NCBI RefSeq assembly: GCF_000313135.1
Contig: NW_004457702.1
Span: 224,224 to 288,223 of the forward strand
Length of the DNA stretch: 64,000 bases
From: Acanthamoeba castellanii str. Neff
Lineage: Eukaryota; Discosea; Longamoebia; Acanthamoebidae
Direction of reading: 5' to 3'
A program made the position numbers and the translations under genes. The notes under the pieces were generated by a model. That model was given only the letters and a program-made list of their open reading frames with translations, was not told where the DNA came from and made no database searches. Shown here in pieces: positions 21,498-33,429 of this stretch. Within the stretch, counting starts at the first letter, position 1. Each line of letters starts with the position of its first letter.

Positions 21498-24400
21498 ATG
21501 GAAAGCAGCCCAAAGGATTCGAAGAAGGCGACGCCAACACGCAAGCGCAGCAAGACCAACGATGCTGATTCCGCATCGCCTCTGAGCGATTCCGAAAAGG
21601 AGATCAACATAGCCGAAGATGGCGAAGCGAAGAAAGAAGAGGCGAAGAGTCCTTCCTCTCCCTCGGCCAAGAAAAAGAAATCATCCAAGAAGAAGGAGAA
21701 GACGCCTGCTGCGGCTCCCGTTGTCTTGGAAGACAAGGAAGAGAAGGAGGAGGTGCCAGCCGCGTCTATCGTGTCGCCTCGCAATGAAGAGAAACCAGCC
21801 AAGGAGCCCGCCGAGGCTCTCGTCTCGCCCAGGGGCTTCACGCGCAAGCGATCTGACACAGTGCTCAGCGATTTCGAGGATGTCTTAGATGTGGCCGACG
21901 AAGAAGGCCTCACGGACGACCAGGTACCCTCCTCTCCCCCCCCCCCTCTCCTCTCCACGATGCAACCTCTCGCCTCTGCAGCGCTTTCTACGAAGGCTGC
22001 CCTGCGGCTAAATGACCCACGGTCCTCGTGCACGCACAGGTCTACATCACGAAGGTGATGCGTGGTATCCGCAAGGGAGCTATGTACGGCGAGACGCTGG
22101 GCAAGCTCCAGAGAGATGAGAAGGAGCTCGAGATGATGAAGGACGAGGATCGCGAGCCCATGGGCGTCCTGGGCTTCATCCGTCGGGACTACAAGGACAA
22201 GGTGCACCTTCTTCCCCTCTTCAGCAGCGGATGACGTCGCTTGCCTGTAGCGTGCGGCTTACGCTCGTCTCTCTGTATGCTCCCATTCAGGTGATGTTCA
22301 AGTTTAACAGTCCTACGCCTGCCGGTTCGAGGATTCCGCTCATGAAGAAGGACAAGGTCGTCATCATGACCGACTACGCACCCAAGATCTTCAACAACAT
22401 CAGGTTCGTTGAACACATACACTCCCCGCTTCGCTCTTTCCTTCGTGCTTGCTCTGTTTAGTGCGCAACACTGGTGCTTCCGTCATCTATTCGCTCATCG
22501 CGTTACGTTCGTTGCCAATCGAACAACAGAAAGAAGTGCAACGTGCCGACTGAGGACTACCTGAGGGCATGGACCTTCCCCAAGGACAACCTGCCCTCGC
22601 CCAACCTCGGCGCAGGTAGGAGCGGTTCGCTTTTTGTCAGCTCCTCCGACTCCCGCTTTATTTTCAAGGTGACCACCGACCTCCGCCTCGTCTTCTTGCT
22701 TCTCTCTTGTTCTGTATAACTGACGCAATCGTTTCCCTTCTTCAACAACCGACCAGACCATTCCCGAGTTTGAGGTCGAGACGCTGTTGGAGATTCTGCC
22801 CTCGATCCACCAACACTTTGTGGACCACCCCGAATCCAGAATCATCAGGTCAGTGATCTTCTGTCGCTACACTTCTGACTCACGCACTCACTCACTCACT
22901 CGTACTCTCTCGCTGCATCACAGGTTCCTCGGTCTGCACCACTTCTATGATACGATCACGAAGGAGGAGACCCACTGCATCGTGATGAACAACCTTTTGC
23001 TTCATCCCTCCTATGCCATTGACGAGAAGTGGGATCTCAAAGGCCGAATTCCCAAGCCTGGTACGCACTCGTGCTGGAAACCTGTGCTGCTGGCTGGCCA
23101 GCCGCACGTTTTTAGCTGCAAGTGTGCCTCACGCCGTTGTTGCTTCGCCTTTCAGGCAAGCAAGGCCGTTTTGCGGACAAGGTCGACAGATCGAAGAAGG
23201 TGCTCAAGGACAACGATCTCCTCGATCGGTACGCTGGACAGATCAAGAGCCCCTGCCATGGAGGATCATTGTACCACTTGAGCAACTCGAGCTAACGAGC
23301 ACCTACTCAGGCGATTTCACCTCTCCGAAGAGGCCAGGGACGAGCTTCTCAGAACGCTGACTGCTGATGTCGAATTTTTGAAGGAGCACAACTGCATGGA
23401 CTACAGGTGCGTCGCTCCGCTCCGTTCCTTCTTTTCTTGTAACGATTTCCTAAACAACCTCCCGTTCCTTCCCTGGTTTGGTGAAATGTCGCAGTTTGCT
23501 GGTGGGCGTTCATTTCCTGAGCGAGGCCGAGAATGCCGTTGAGGTGGCGCACGACAGCGCGGAACAAAAGGCCAAAGAGGAGAAGAAGGCCAAGAAGAGC
23601 AAGAAGGGAAAGAAGAAGAGCAAGAAGAACGTTGACGAGCGAGAGGCAGAGGCGGAGGAAGAGGAGCAACCGCAGCCGCAGAACGACGCACACCCGCTGT
23701 TGGAGGGCGTCATGGGACCCATTCACAGCGACCCCGCCTTCGTCAAGGAGATCTACTTTGTGGGCATCATCGATCCACTCTCGCGGTACAAGCTCAAGAA
23801 GAAGGTCGCCCACTTCCTCAAGGAGATCATCTGGGACGCCGACACCCTTTCTACCGTACGTTCACTTCTTTCTTCTCTCGCCCGCCCGCCTGCGCGTGTG
23901 TGGTGTGTGTGGCGTTGCGTGTGCGGTGCCGCCTGACGTTTTTTTCTTTTCTTTTATTTATTATTTAGGTGCCGGCCGATTATTACGCCGAGAGGTACAC
24001 CCGGTACCTGGAGGAGATATTTGTACACCGCCAGCCGGGTGGCGAGGCCGTGGCTCCGGCTGCGGCCGCTGCCCCCGTGCCTGCCCCCGCCGAAGTCGTC
24101 GTCGCCGCCGCCAAGGACGAGAAGGAGGTCACCCCCAAGCCCGAGGCTTCGTCCGAGGAGAAGGAGAAGAAGGGAACGCTCAAGAAGAAGAAGGCCAAGA
24201 AGGACAAGGAGGACGCCGTCGCCGCGCCGGCCGCGGTGGTGGCCCCCGAGCCCGTCGTGGTGCTGGTCAAGGAGGACGCCGAGGAGGCGGCGCCGGCTGC
24301 TATCGTGGTCGACCCGACGGCCGCGGAAGTGGAGATCAAGATCGGCGAGGAGCCCTCTTCGCCCATCGTCGCCGCTGCCGCCAGCAACAAGGACGGCGGC

Positions 24401-24667
24401 AAGAAGAAGCCAAAGAAGTCGAAGAAGCCCAAGGCTGCTGCCGTCGTAGCGGCAGCGGAGAACGGAGAGAGTGTAACAACACCATCGTCATCGTCTTCAC
24501 CTTCGTCTTCGAGCACGACGACGCCAACGACTGCGCCGGCGACGAGTAACGGCGGCGCGGGCGCGGAGGTGGAGATCAAGATTGAGGGTCCGCCCAAGAA
24601 GGAGAAGAAGAGCAAGCGGGACGGCACGCTCAAGAGGGAGAAGAAGAGCAAGTCCAAGGACCAGTAA
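21498..24667 (+). CDS. Phosphatidylinositol 4-phosphate 5-kinase
   Basis: Makes PI(4,5)P2 at membranes. An N-terminal disordered Lys/Ser/Glu-rich region (about 140 residues) precedes the kinase core: KVMRGIRKGAMYGETLGKL, AGRSGSLFVSSSDSRFIFK (glycine-loop region), FLGLHHFYDTITKEE, HCIVMNNLLLHPSYAIDEKW with DLKGR, HNCMDYSLLVGVH, and FVGIIDPLSRYKLKKKVAHF (metal-binding/activation region). The animal DLKGS is DLKGR here. A Lys/Glu-rich insert (about 70 residues, 23525-23690) sits inside the catalytic domain between DYSLLVGVH and GIIDPL, as in other PIPKs. The last exon adds a long Ala/Lys/Glu tail with two EVEIKI repeats. No MORN repeats are seen. Confidence 0.92.
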
Positions 24668-25050
24668 CGTAACAGAAAAACAAAAGTGTCTTCTTCTTTT
24701 TGCAACCCTTATTCAACACGTCAACACCATCAACATCTACACCAACACCATCATCAACGTGGTCTTAGCACCTCCCAAAATGGTTTTTGGAAGGATGACG
24801 TACAGCACCGTAGGAGCGTCACCTTAAGGTCTGCCAACCATGCTACCAACCAGGCCACAGTGTTTACGTAACAGCGAGTGAAGAGCATGCAACACTGAGG
24901 GGGGGGGGCTCTTGAGGGGCACAGCTACCCCACGACTACAACTAAGATTGCAAACCTCTCTGCCAGCGCTAAATAGAGTTTTGTCTAAATAGAGTTCTTC
25001 ATTCGTGATCAATCTGCGGCAAGATTCGTGTAGTGGAGGACGAGGAGGTC
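24668..25050. other. Intergenic region, PIP5K to Rieske gene
   Basis: No gene seen. There is a poly-G run at 24899-24908 and a direct repeat of CTAAATAGAGTT at about 24970-24992, shortly before the next start. The open GTG codon at 25033 was not chosen as a start. Confidence 0.5.
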
Positions 25051-25980
25051 ATGGAGTGGACTGGCGGCTCCCCGAAGAAGCGGAAGGACGAGGCGACAGG
25101 CCTGGCCGTCGCTGCTGGGGTCATCGACCAGGTCGGTCTGGTCACGCTACACAAGAAGCCCCGGGTCAACGAGGCGCAGGTAACGACGCGTAAGAAGGTT
25201 GAGGAAGAAGGCGATGGCACCGAGAGCGTCACCACCGCCTTGTCGATGCAAGCGAGCACCCGCATCGACGCACCATCGCCACCTTCGCTGCAGCGACCAC
25301 CTCGGCCAGAGGACGAAGCAAACGACGGAGGAGGCGCACGGGAAGTGGTGGAGGAGCTGACGACCGTGGCCGAGCTGGTGAAGAAGGGCGGCAGCGGGAT
25401 GCTGGTGCGACGACCTGCGCTGGGCCATCGGCTCGCCGTCTTCTGGCGGTGCGACCGTCCCTACGTACTCAACGACGCCTGCCCGCACCGAGGAGGTACC
25501 ATCATCGGAGTGTATCGTCGCGTTGATGAGTCTAGTGACGATGTGATGGTGTTGACACACAACAGCTCCGTTGAGCGAGGGCGATATCGAGGACCTGGTG
25601 GTGGACGACGAAGATGAAGATGAAGAAGACGAAGACGAGGACGAGGAGGAAGCGCGGGCGTGCCCGGCCCGACGAGGAGTTGAAAAGGTGGTGCCCCACG
25701 TTGTGTGCCCGCTGCACTACTACAAGTACGACCTTGCCAGCGGACGATGCCACGAAGGGTGCGTTCAGATGACCGGTGGTGCTGTGTGTCGGTGGAGTGT
25801 GTGCACGTGGAAAAAGGCTAACATGCTGACATGCTGTGCCGGAAAAGTGGTGATTGGAGCGAGTCGCTGAAGGTCTACGAGGCCTGGGTGGAGGGAGACA
25901 GAGTCATGGCCAAGCTGCCCTGCCTGCCGCCCATCAGCGATGACGACAACGACGACGAAAACGACGACGCTGAGCGTTGA
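25051..25980 (+). CDS. Rieske [2Fe-2S] domain protein
   Basis: Electron-transfer protein with one Rieske cluster. Both ligand motifs are visible: DACPHRGG (C-x-H) at the end of exon 1 and VVCPLHYYKYDLASG (C-x2-H) in exon 2. They are separated by an acidic loop (DEDEEDEDEDEEE) longer than in most Rieske domains. The N terminus (MEWTGGSPKKRKDE) is basic, and a Val/Glu/Pro-rich spacer precedes the domain. The C terminus, LKVYEAWVEGDRV then an acidic tail, closes the domain. There is no attached oxygenase or reductase domain, so this is a stand-alone ferredoxin-like form (compare RFESD-type proteins). Three exons: 25051-25509, about 25566-25758, about 25848-25980. Confidence 0.85.
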
Positions 25981-26135
25981 AGAAAAGAAAATTCCACGCG
26001 TTCACACCTCGATATGGGAAGGTGCTGTAAATGTGGACAGATAACTAAAGGGACGCAGTCGCGTTGGAGGCTGTTCCTAGGTACGGATTCGGGCGAACTG
26101 GGCATGGCGCACGCCGATATGGTGATAATGGGAAC

Positions 26136-27186
26136 ATGCAGGTGGTCTGTACTATCGGTCTTGAAAAGGTGTGTGGCCAATCTCAATCACATAACTCAAG
26201 CCAGACCACGGTGAGTTTGCGCAGAGAGTATGAAGCCTCCCCCACCCCTCTGAGGTTTCGTGGGCTGTTGGGTATCTGGGCCGTCCTGCTGGCCGTGAGT
26301 TCGACCCTCACCATCGCCGACACCCGCAAGGGGTTCGCAGTCACCGGCACCGTTTCCGGCGCCTGCATTATTGTGCGCCACCCCCCTCATCCTTCTAAGA
26401 AAAGGAAGAAGAAGAAGAAGGCCACTCCACAGCATACACCTACTGTTTGTTTCTTCTTACCTCGTTCTCCTGCAGGCCGGCGGAGCCATCACACTTTTAG
26501 CCGAGCTGTTTCTGACCCGCACCTATAAAGTGCGCAGAGCTAAAGCCAACCTGATGAAGCGCCAAAAGATCATGATCTTCTCTACCCTCCCCATTATTGC
26601 CGGTGAACCATCATCAACAACCACCTTCTTCTTCTTCTTAAAACCTCTAGAGTACAGAATCCCCATGTGACCTGGTGGTTGGTGTTGATGGCGGTGGTGG
26701 TGGCGCAGGTGGGATCGTCTATACGGTCGGCTACGCGAGGAAGATACCCGACCCCGGTTCCAGGGGCGCCAGCATCATCGCCACCATCGGCGCGGCGCTG
26801 GTGCTGTACGGCCTGCTGATGCGGCTCTTCATCATCCAGAGCACCAAGAGCAAGGGCTCCACGGGGCGTTTCCTCAAGCTGACCTCCATCGACCTCTACG
26901 TGCTCGGCGCCGGCATGTTCGTCTTGACCAACGCCGTCTACATCGTCGGTATACGTCCACCTCCGCACACAACGAGACTTCATGAGTGGCTGACCCATCA
27001 ATCATGCCCTGGCTCGCAGGAACGAGGAGCTCGCTCAGGTACGGAGGCACGTTCGGTGTGATCGCGGGCGGACTGTTCAGCGCGGCCTCGTTGTTGTTGG
27101 CCCTGGCCCTTCTCTACGACCTGTTCGCCCTGAGAAAGGGGGGCCTCCGGTCCCGGTTGAGGGCCGGTGAAGGCGAATCAGCTTAG
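26136..27186 (+). CDS. Four-transmembrane protein of unknown function
   Basis: Not recognised. Exons are about 26136-26371, 26476-26602, 26707-26949 and 27019-27186. Hydrophobic segments: LLGIWAVLLAVSSTLTIA, AGGAITLLAELFL, IIATIGAALVLYGLLMRLF, YVLGAGMFVLTNAVYIVG and GVIAGGLFSAASLLLALALL, so four or five membrane passes. Basic loops (RTYKVRRAKANLMKRQK) suggest cytosolic faces. The start at 26136 is the first ATG in the open exon. An upstream exon is possible. It converges on the DGK gene. Confidence 0.65.
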
Positions 27187-27363
27187 TTTTGTGTGGCAAC
27201 ACAACGCAACCACCTTGCTTGAAGCCAACAACAACAACAACAATACTAAAAAAGGTGTTTTGTCAAGCTTGATTGATAGTTGATGATGACGATGATGACG
27301 GATGGTCATGGTGTAGAGGGATTGGAAGGTTCCTTGCTGAGAACCGGGTGCAAGCGAAAAGGT

Positions 27364-29884
27364 TCAGGCGTCGGCTCGGGCGCCATTGAGCAGCAGCTCC
27401 TTCTTCTCGGCATCCTTGGCCTTGACATTGTACAGCAGGTGAGCCTGCATAGGGATGCCACACATTGATAACGTGAGCATGTTTATTATTTATTATTTGT
27501 TGTATTAGTAATTAAAGCAAAAATGAAAGCGAAAGCGAAAGCGAACCTGGTTGGCGTGGGTGATGGTCACGGTGCCGACGGCCATCATCCAGGGCTCGCC
27601 GTCAACCTGGGCCGGCAGGGGATGTCTCACGGTCAGCGTGATCGACTTACCCTGCGCCAACCGGACACCCCTGATACACGCCGAACCCACATAAAAATGG
27701 GGTGGTCAGTCAGCCGCAGACCACCAGCATCAGCGAGGCGAAGTGGCAAGTCAGCCTGACGTACTTTCCAGCCGAGGTGTGCGTCTGGATGCGGGCGAGG
27801 TGGAGGGCACTCTTCAGGCCCAGCACCTCGATCACGCCGTCGTTGATCGCCGGGTCCTTATACTTTATTTAAAAGAATAATTGTTTTGTATTAGTACAAT
27901 TAACAAAGAAATAAATACCCGTGCGTGTGCGTGTGCGGTGGCGCGTGTGCGGTCGTGCGTGTGAAAATATGGGATGGTACCTGGGCTTCCCTCTTGTTGC
28001 CCCATGGCTGGGTGCCGCTGGCGTAGGAGGGCATGTTGAGCACCAGGATGCCGCGGACCTTGCGCGGGATCTTGATCTCCTTCCCGTCCACCTCCAGCAG
28101 CACGGAGCGGCGGATGGCGCGGTGGGGCTTGAGGATCGTCTTGGCGCCGAGCGCGCTGTACCACCCTGCACAGTCATCGTATGAAAAAGAAAGGCGAAGC
28201 CCGGATTGGAGGCGTGATCAGTGTGACGCTTCGGAAGGAAATAATAATAAACAAAAATAAACAATATATATATATATATTATATAACACACACACAAAAT
28301 ACAAGTTCGCACCCTTGTTGACCAGCTGAGACTGGAAGAGCTTGGTGTTGGCCTCCCGCATCTTGTGGAACGACAGAGCAATCTCCGCATCGACGCCTGA
28401 AATAAAATAATCAATAATGTTAATAAGAAAAATAAAAATATATAAGAATATATAAAAAGTTGATGGGACCATCAAGGAGGGAAGTACCGATGGAGAAGTA
28501 GTTGTTCATGATGTGGGTCTGGGCCTTGGGTCCGTCCTTCAGGAGGTGGGTGAGGTCCACCTCCTCGGTGTCCGGCTCGGCCTCCTTGCCCTTGCCCGCC
28601 GACACCTCTTCGTCCTCGTCCTCATCATCCGAATCGTCTGACTCCGAATGGTCGCTGTTTAACGTTCCAATCACGTGCGGGGTCAGAACATGTTATAACA
28701 TCATGAAATCAACATATAAAAATAGGAAAATAATATAATAAGATATAATTTCATGTAATGTAATATATATAGAGAGAGAAGAGTGTATTGAGGCAGTTTA
28801 GGTCAGAGGGGTGCGTTACGTCGAGTGGGCCTTGGCGATCTTGGCCTTGGTCTCGGTGTCCGACTCCTGGAGCGGCTGCACGTCGACGAGCCACCTAGGC
28901 ACACGCCAAACGTGAGTGGAATGAACGCGTTCGAGTTCGAACTCGGCTTGCGTTGTGGGCGTACCTGTCGAGGAGCATGGTCTTGGCCTTGGCGAACTTC
29001 TTCATGAGCTTCTTGAGGTCTTCGCCGCTGTAGCCGCCGCCCCATCCGAACACGCGCGCCAGGTCGTTACCGGTGCCCAACGGAATCACGCCCACCTGCA
29101 CACACCCGGCCGTGAGTGAGTGGATGTCCAACATTGCATTGCGCTGCGCCTTCTTGACATTGTCGCAACGCACGACACACAGCCAACCGCACACGCACAC
29201 GCACACGCACGCAGCTTCGCAGCAAAGTCATACCACGGGAGGAGCGCTGTCGGTGAGCTTCTCGGCGACGGAGAGCACCCAGCCGACGGTGCCGTCACCG
29301 CCGCACACGACCAGCTTGTACCGCTCGGGGTCCTCGGCCCACTTCTGCACACTGCATTGCAACCCGTTGGTCGCACAGGGCCATCGTCACGTGTGTGAGC
29401 TATGTGCGGAATGCCGCACGTGCGGGCGCCACCGCAACGGGTGGGCCGTGGTAAGGGCCGGAGGAGACGCACGCTGCTTCGGGACCCTCGGGAATCAAAC
29501 CGAAGACCTGGTCCTCGGGGAGGATCTTGTGCTCGGCGAACTGCCAAAAAATATGAATAAAATGAATAAATAAATGTAATATTATAATTAGATTATATAA
29601 TTACTATTTTTTATTCTGGAATGTGCAACAGTTGCCCGGGGCGGTACCTTGGCGAGGAGTTCTTTGCCGCCTTGGCCGCCACTCTTGGTGTTGACGATGG
29701 CGATCCAGTCGGTTCCCGCTGGATACGAAGAGCCGCTGCTGGAGCTGTCCAGCAGCGCCTATCCAACACAACACATAACGTTAACATTCTGCAACTTCAT
29801 AATTCTACATAAACGATGCAAAAAAGAGCAAAAAGAGGGACACACCTCGCCCTTCGTGTAAGATTCAATCTCCTTACCGCTCAT
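27364..29884 (-). CDS. Diacylglycerol kinase
   Basis: Phosphorylates diacylglycerol to phosphatidic acid. The start MSGKEIESYTKGE is at 29884. The catalytic domain shows DWIAIVNTKSGGQGGKELLA, VVCGGDGTVGWVL (ATP-binding GGDGT) and GVIPLGTGNDLARVFGWGGG. The accessory domain shows NNYFSIGVDAEIALSFHKMR, KVRGILVLNMPSYASGTQPW and QVDGEPWMMAVGTVTI. An acidic insert (SESDDSDDEDEDEEV) lies between them. No C1, EF-hand or PH domain is visible, so it is a minimal DGK like the shortest plant forms. About eleven exons, with several AT-rich introns (TAAATAAT), unlike the CA-rich introns of its neighbours. Stop at 27364-27366. Confidence 0.92.
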
Positions 29885-30109
29885 CTTTTCTTGTATGCAC
29901 ACAACAGTTGCGCCTTGGTACGAGCTGTTGGCGTTGGTACGGTAGGAAAGCAGAATAAACTAATTTATCCGTCTCCCGCGGGTCGTCGGCCACGGCGGCC
30001 GTACGGCGGCAAAGTCGGCGAGGCTGACGTCAGCCCGGCGGCTTGGCTGCTGACGTAAGCAGCTCAGAAGCTTCAAGAATCATCCAAAGAGCAGCAACTT
30101 ACCCCATCA
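29885..30109. promoter_or_regulatory. Divergent promoter, DGK / four-TM gene, with TGACGTCA
   Basis: A 225-bp gap with outward starts. TGACGTCA is at 30025-30032 and a second half-match TGACGTAA at 30051-30058, each preceded by GGCTGC or GGC. This is the same octamer as upstream of the two small secreted genes. Confidence 0.55.
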
Positions 30110-31316
30110 ATGAAGCCTCGATTAGCGGCAAATTTGTTCATTATTCTAATCGTGCTCAATGAGGTAAGCTTGCCTTGCGCAGGCGTTGTGTTTTGCTGGG
30201 TGGCAAGATAAAAACAAATCTAATCAAAATCGGATTGCAGCTGCTCTTCGTCTTCTTGACCCTGGGCAATCTGTTCATCTTCCTCGGGGACGATCATGAC
30301 ACCGCTGCAGAGGTCGTCTACATCGCCCGCATGCTCTGGACCAGTGTAGGGTAAGAACCTTGCCCCTCCTCATTTGAACCTATTCCTCTGCTGACTCTAC
30401 TCCACCACCACCACCATCTCCATCTTCACTACCAGCCTCTCTTCGGTCATGTGCGTCGGCTTCCTCTTCGGCGACGTCAAGTTTGGCACCGGCCTGGTAG
30501 GACATCACCATCTTCTTCTTCAACAAAAGAGTCACACACACATGTCTCGCTCCGAAGCGCTAACTGCCACCACTGCTTCACAGTTCGCGCCGATGATGAC
30601 GATGCTCGCCATTGGGATGCTCGCCAACGTGTGCATCGACATCACAGAAGTACGGAGCATCACAATGTCTCCAGCAGCAGCAGCAGCAGCTAGCGTCTTC
30701 CTTTCTCACTGCCTCTTCTCCAGTTGGCTGATGTGTGGCAGTATGACGCTGACGATGAGATCGCCGTAGCAGACTTCTTCCTGACTGACCTCCTGTCATT
30801 CACTTTCGTGGTGCGTAGAAACATGTCCCTCTCTCTCGCTTGGTCGCACCTACTACTCCGTTGGTCTTCTCACACTCTCACGCTCCACACCACCCACCCA
30901 CCCACCCACCCACCACACCATCATCAGTCTCTTCTCGCCGTTTTCACCTACAAGAAGCAAGCAGAAGCCGAGGAAATCGTGGCCTTCTTATCCGGCTGCT
31001 CGTTTGGTACGCTACAACGAACGACGAGCTACCTCGAACAACAAAAACGACACACGACACACGACACACACGACACACACGACACACACCTCGGTCGATG
31101 AGCCGAGCTAATGAATGCATTGGTGCAGAGGATGCGTGGTCCTCTTGCGCTGATTGCTTCCGGCTTCGCTACGTCGAGCGCGTGCTGCCACCGCTGCCCT
31201 CCTCGGGCGACGAACCAAATGGTGAGCGCGGCGGACTGCGAAACCGATGGTCGCGCCTCGACGAGCGCGAAGCCAGCCGAGAGAACGTCCTCGAAGACGA
31301 AGACCAGGGCCTATGA
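30110..31316 (+). CDS. Four-transmembrane protein of unknown function, many short exons
   Basis: Not recognised. The start MKPRLAANLFIILIVLNE is at 30110. Seven or so small exons add LLFVFLTLGNLFIFLG, LSSVMCVGFLFGDVKFGTGL, FAPMMTMLAIGMLANVCID, a stretch with FFLTDLLSFTFV, SLLAVFTYKKQAEAEE and a hydrophilic C-terminal tail (FEDAWSSCADCFRLRY ... LEDEDQGL, stop 31314-31316). This gives four probable membrane passes. The last junction (TTTG joined to AGGATGCG) keeps phase. Introns carry CCAC and ACACGAC repeats. Not obviously related to the gene at 26136. Confidence 0.6.
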
Positions 31317-31636
31317 AACCCTGTGGACCTTCCCCCCCCACTCCACCCGATGTACACACAATGTCACTTTCATAATAAGGAAATGAAGGAATGTCGCAAG
31401 CTCGAAATTTACTAAGCTGCCAGAGCGAGATTTCGCCGGAAGGACAATGAAGTCCAAGTCGTCGGCGGTCGGGCAGAACAGGCCGAGGGTCAGGCCGAGG
31501 GTCCGTCCGTTCTGGTGGCCCATTTCTTCTGTGGCCCATTTATCGAAACCAACAATCCCAAGCTCACACCACTCGAACAAACACCACCCAAACAGCCGAA
31601 CAAGAACCGAGAGAACAGAAGAAGAGAACGAAAGCG
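31317..31636. other. Intergenic region before beta-solenoid gene
   Basis: No gene seen. There is a short C-run at 31331-31338. The sequence just before the start codon at 31637 is GAACGAAAGCG, a motif scattered through introns of this window. Confidence 0.4.
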
Positions 31637-33336
31637 ATGGGTGGCTCGATGGCATGCTTGGCTTTGATGGTAGTGGTCCTACTGGTGACCACTGGCTTCG
31701 GAGCCAAGGGGCAGGCGACGGCTCAGGAACAGTTGTGCCCGGCCAACTGGACGCTGGTGCGGCTAGACGAGAACAGCTCCCTCCGGCTCGGGTCCAACAT
31801 TCGCTTCGGCCCTGACAACGCACTCTCGAACTCCACGTACATTCACCCCCCCCCCCCAATCACCTCCTTTCAGGATTGGGAATTCACCAGGTCGTTGTTG
31901 AACCACGCAGTGCGTTGGGCGACGTGGTGGTGTTGGGGTCGAACAATACGGTGGCTCAGACGGCCATCGGCTCGTTTTCGATCGTGGGCAGCAGCAACTA
32001 CATCGCCTGCTCCACACTTTCGTCTGGTACGGGCCTATTCCACAGCTGGTGCCACCAAGTGGAATGCTCACCTTTTTCGTTCTTTTTCGTTCACCTTTTC
32101 GAGCCCAGAGGCTCAGGTCGGCCAGGGCAACTCGCTCACTTCGGTCAGGTTAGGCGGCAAGTCTCTGCTCGGCAGCGACAACCGTCTCTCCAACTCTTCC
32201 TTTGGCAGGTAAAAAGTCACCACACGCACACGCACACGCACACGCACACGCACACGCACACGCACACGCACACGCACACGGCACGGGGCACGACACGACA
32301 CGACACACTCGCTGACGTTTTGTCCGCATTCAGCCTGAACGTGCTACTGGATGGTAACGCCTTAGATTCAGCTCTGTTGAGGGACAGGAACGTGATCGGG
32401 GCCAACAACACGATCGCCCAGAACAGCCAGGTGCTGGATCGCAACACGATCGGCAACGCCAACGCGATCAATGCGACGGGGATAGGCCTCAAGAACCAGC
32501 TGGGCGACCACAACGCCCTCGCGCTTGCCACCCTTCTTCGCAACAACGTAATCGGAGCGCAGAACATCATCACTGGCGGCACCACCCTCAACGACACAAA
32601 CATCGTGGGCGACGCCAACACCCTGACGGGCGCCACGTCGCTCGGCACCCGCAACAGGCTGGGCGCTCTCAACCGACTGAGCAACGCCACGCTGGGCCGG
32701 GCCAACTTTGTGTACAACGACAACGCGATCAACCAGTCGACGCTGATCGAGGCCAACACTCTGGGTTCGCGCAACGTGCTCAGCGGCAGCGCGCTTCTCG
32801 ACACCCTCAACCGCATGGGCGACAGCAATACAATCCGAGCGACGCGGGCCGGGCAGGGCAACAAGATCGGTAGCGGCAACGCGCTGGCCGACTCGGTGCT
32901 GGGCGACAACAACGTCATCGGCGACTACAACGTGCTCGAGGGGGTGACTGTCGACCACAACGTCACCATCGGCAACGGCGACTCCATCCAGCGCGGCGCC
33001 ACCATCGGAGCCGACGTATGCATCAAAACACGACACGCACGACACACGCGCACTCACGACACACAACTCACGGGGAGGAGGGGTCAGGTGGTGATCGGCG
33101 ACTGCGTGACGGTGGGCGAGTCGGCGGTGATCGGAGCGGGCAGCGTGCTGGGCGACTGCGCGACGGTCGATGCCGGCGCTTCGTTGGCCGCCGACAGCCG
33201 GGTGGGCCTCAACGTCGCCAACTGCTCCTGCGCGCTGTCCGGCGCTAACTCGGGCGGCATCGGCATCTTCGAGCCGCCGGTGTCGGGCGCGGACTTCAAC
33301 ATGACAGACATCAGCTTTGGCGAGCCTCGGAGGTGA
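31637..33336 (+). CDS. Secreted beta-solenoid protein (Asn/Gly repeat, left-handed beta-helix-like)
   Basis: Exons 31637-31836, 31911-32026, 32109-32208, 32334-33015 and 33088-33336 splice to exactly 449 codons (448 residues). The signal peptide is ACLALMVVVLLVTTGFG. Nearly all the rest is a tandem repeat of 17-18 residues with the pattern (T/S)-L-x-x-x-N-x-I-G-x-x-N-x-(I/L)-x-x-(A/S), about twenty copies, for example TLIEANTLGSRNVLSGSA and VLGDNNVIGDYNVLEG. The last copies turn into plain hexapeptides (TIGADV, VVIGDCVTVGESAVIGAG), so one repeat equals one three-sided coil of a left-handed beta-helix. A Cys-containing cap follows (NCSCALSG). No catalytic motif or membrane anchor. A surface, cyst-wall or ice/glycan-binding role is possible but unproven. 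Confidence 0.85.
32221..32280. repeat. ACACGC hexanucleotide microsatellite in intron
   Basis: Ten near-perfect CACACG/ACACGC units in the third intron of the beta-solenoid gene (32209-32333). A second long array of the same hexamer is at 59743-59801. Confidence 0.95.
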
Positions 33337-33429
33337 GAAGCAAAGAAGAAGGGAGACAAGTTGAAGTTGTGAGAGTCACAAAAGAGAGTTAAAGAAAACA
33401 CATTGGACCGCACCGTGACGTGGCACAGC

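Noticed and set aside
23983..24705. Large minus-strand Ala/Ser/Phe-rich frame opposite the PIP5K tail
   Set aside because: A mirror of the Lys/Glu/Ala-rich C-terminal exon, with no splice or domain support.
32221..32280. Telomere-like hexamer array
   Set aside because: ACACGC is not a TTAGGG-type repeat, and the array sits inside an intron flanked by coding exons.
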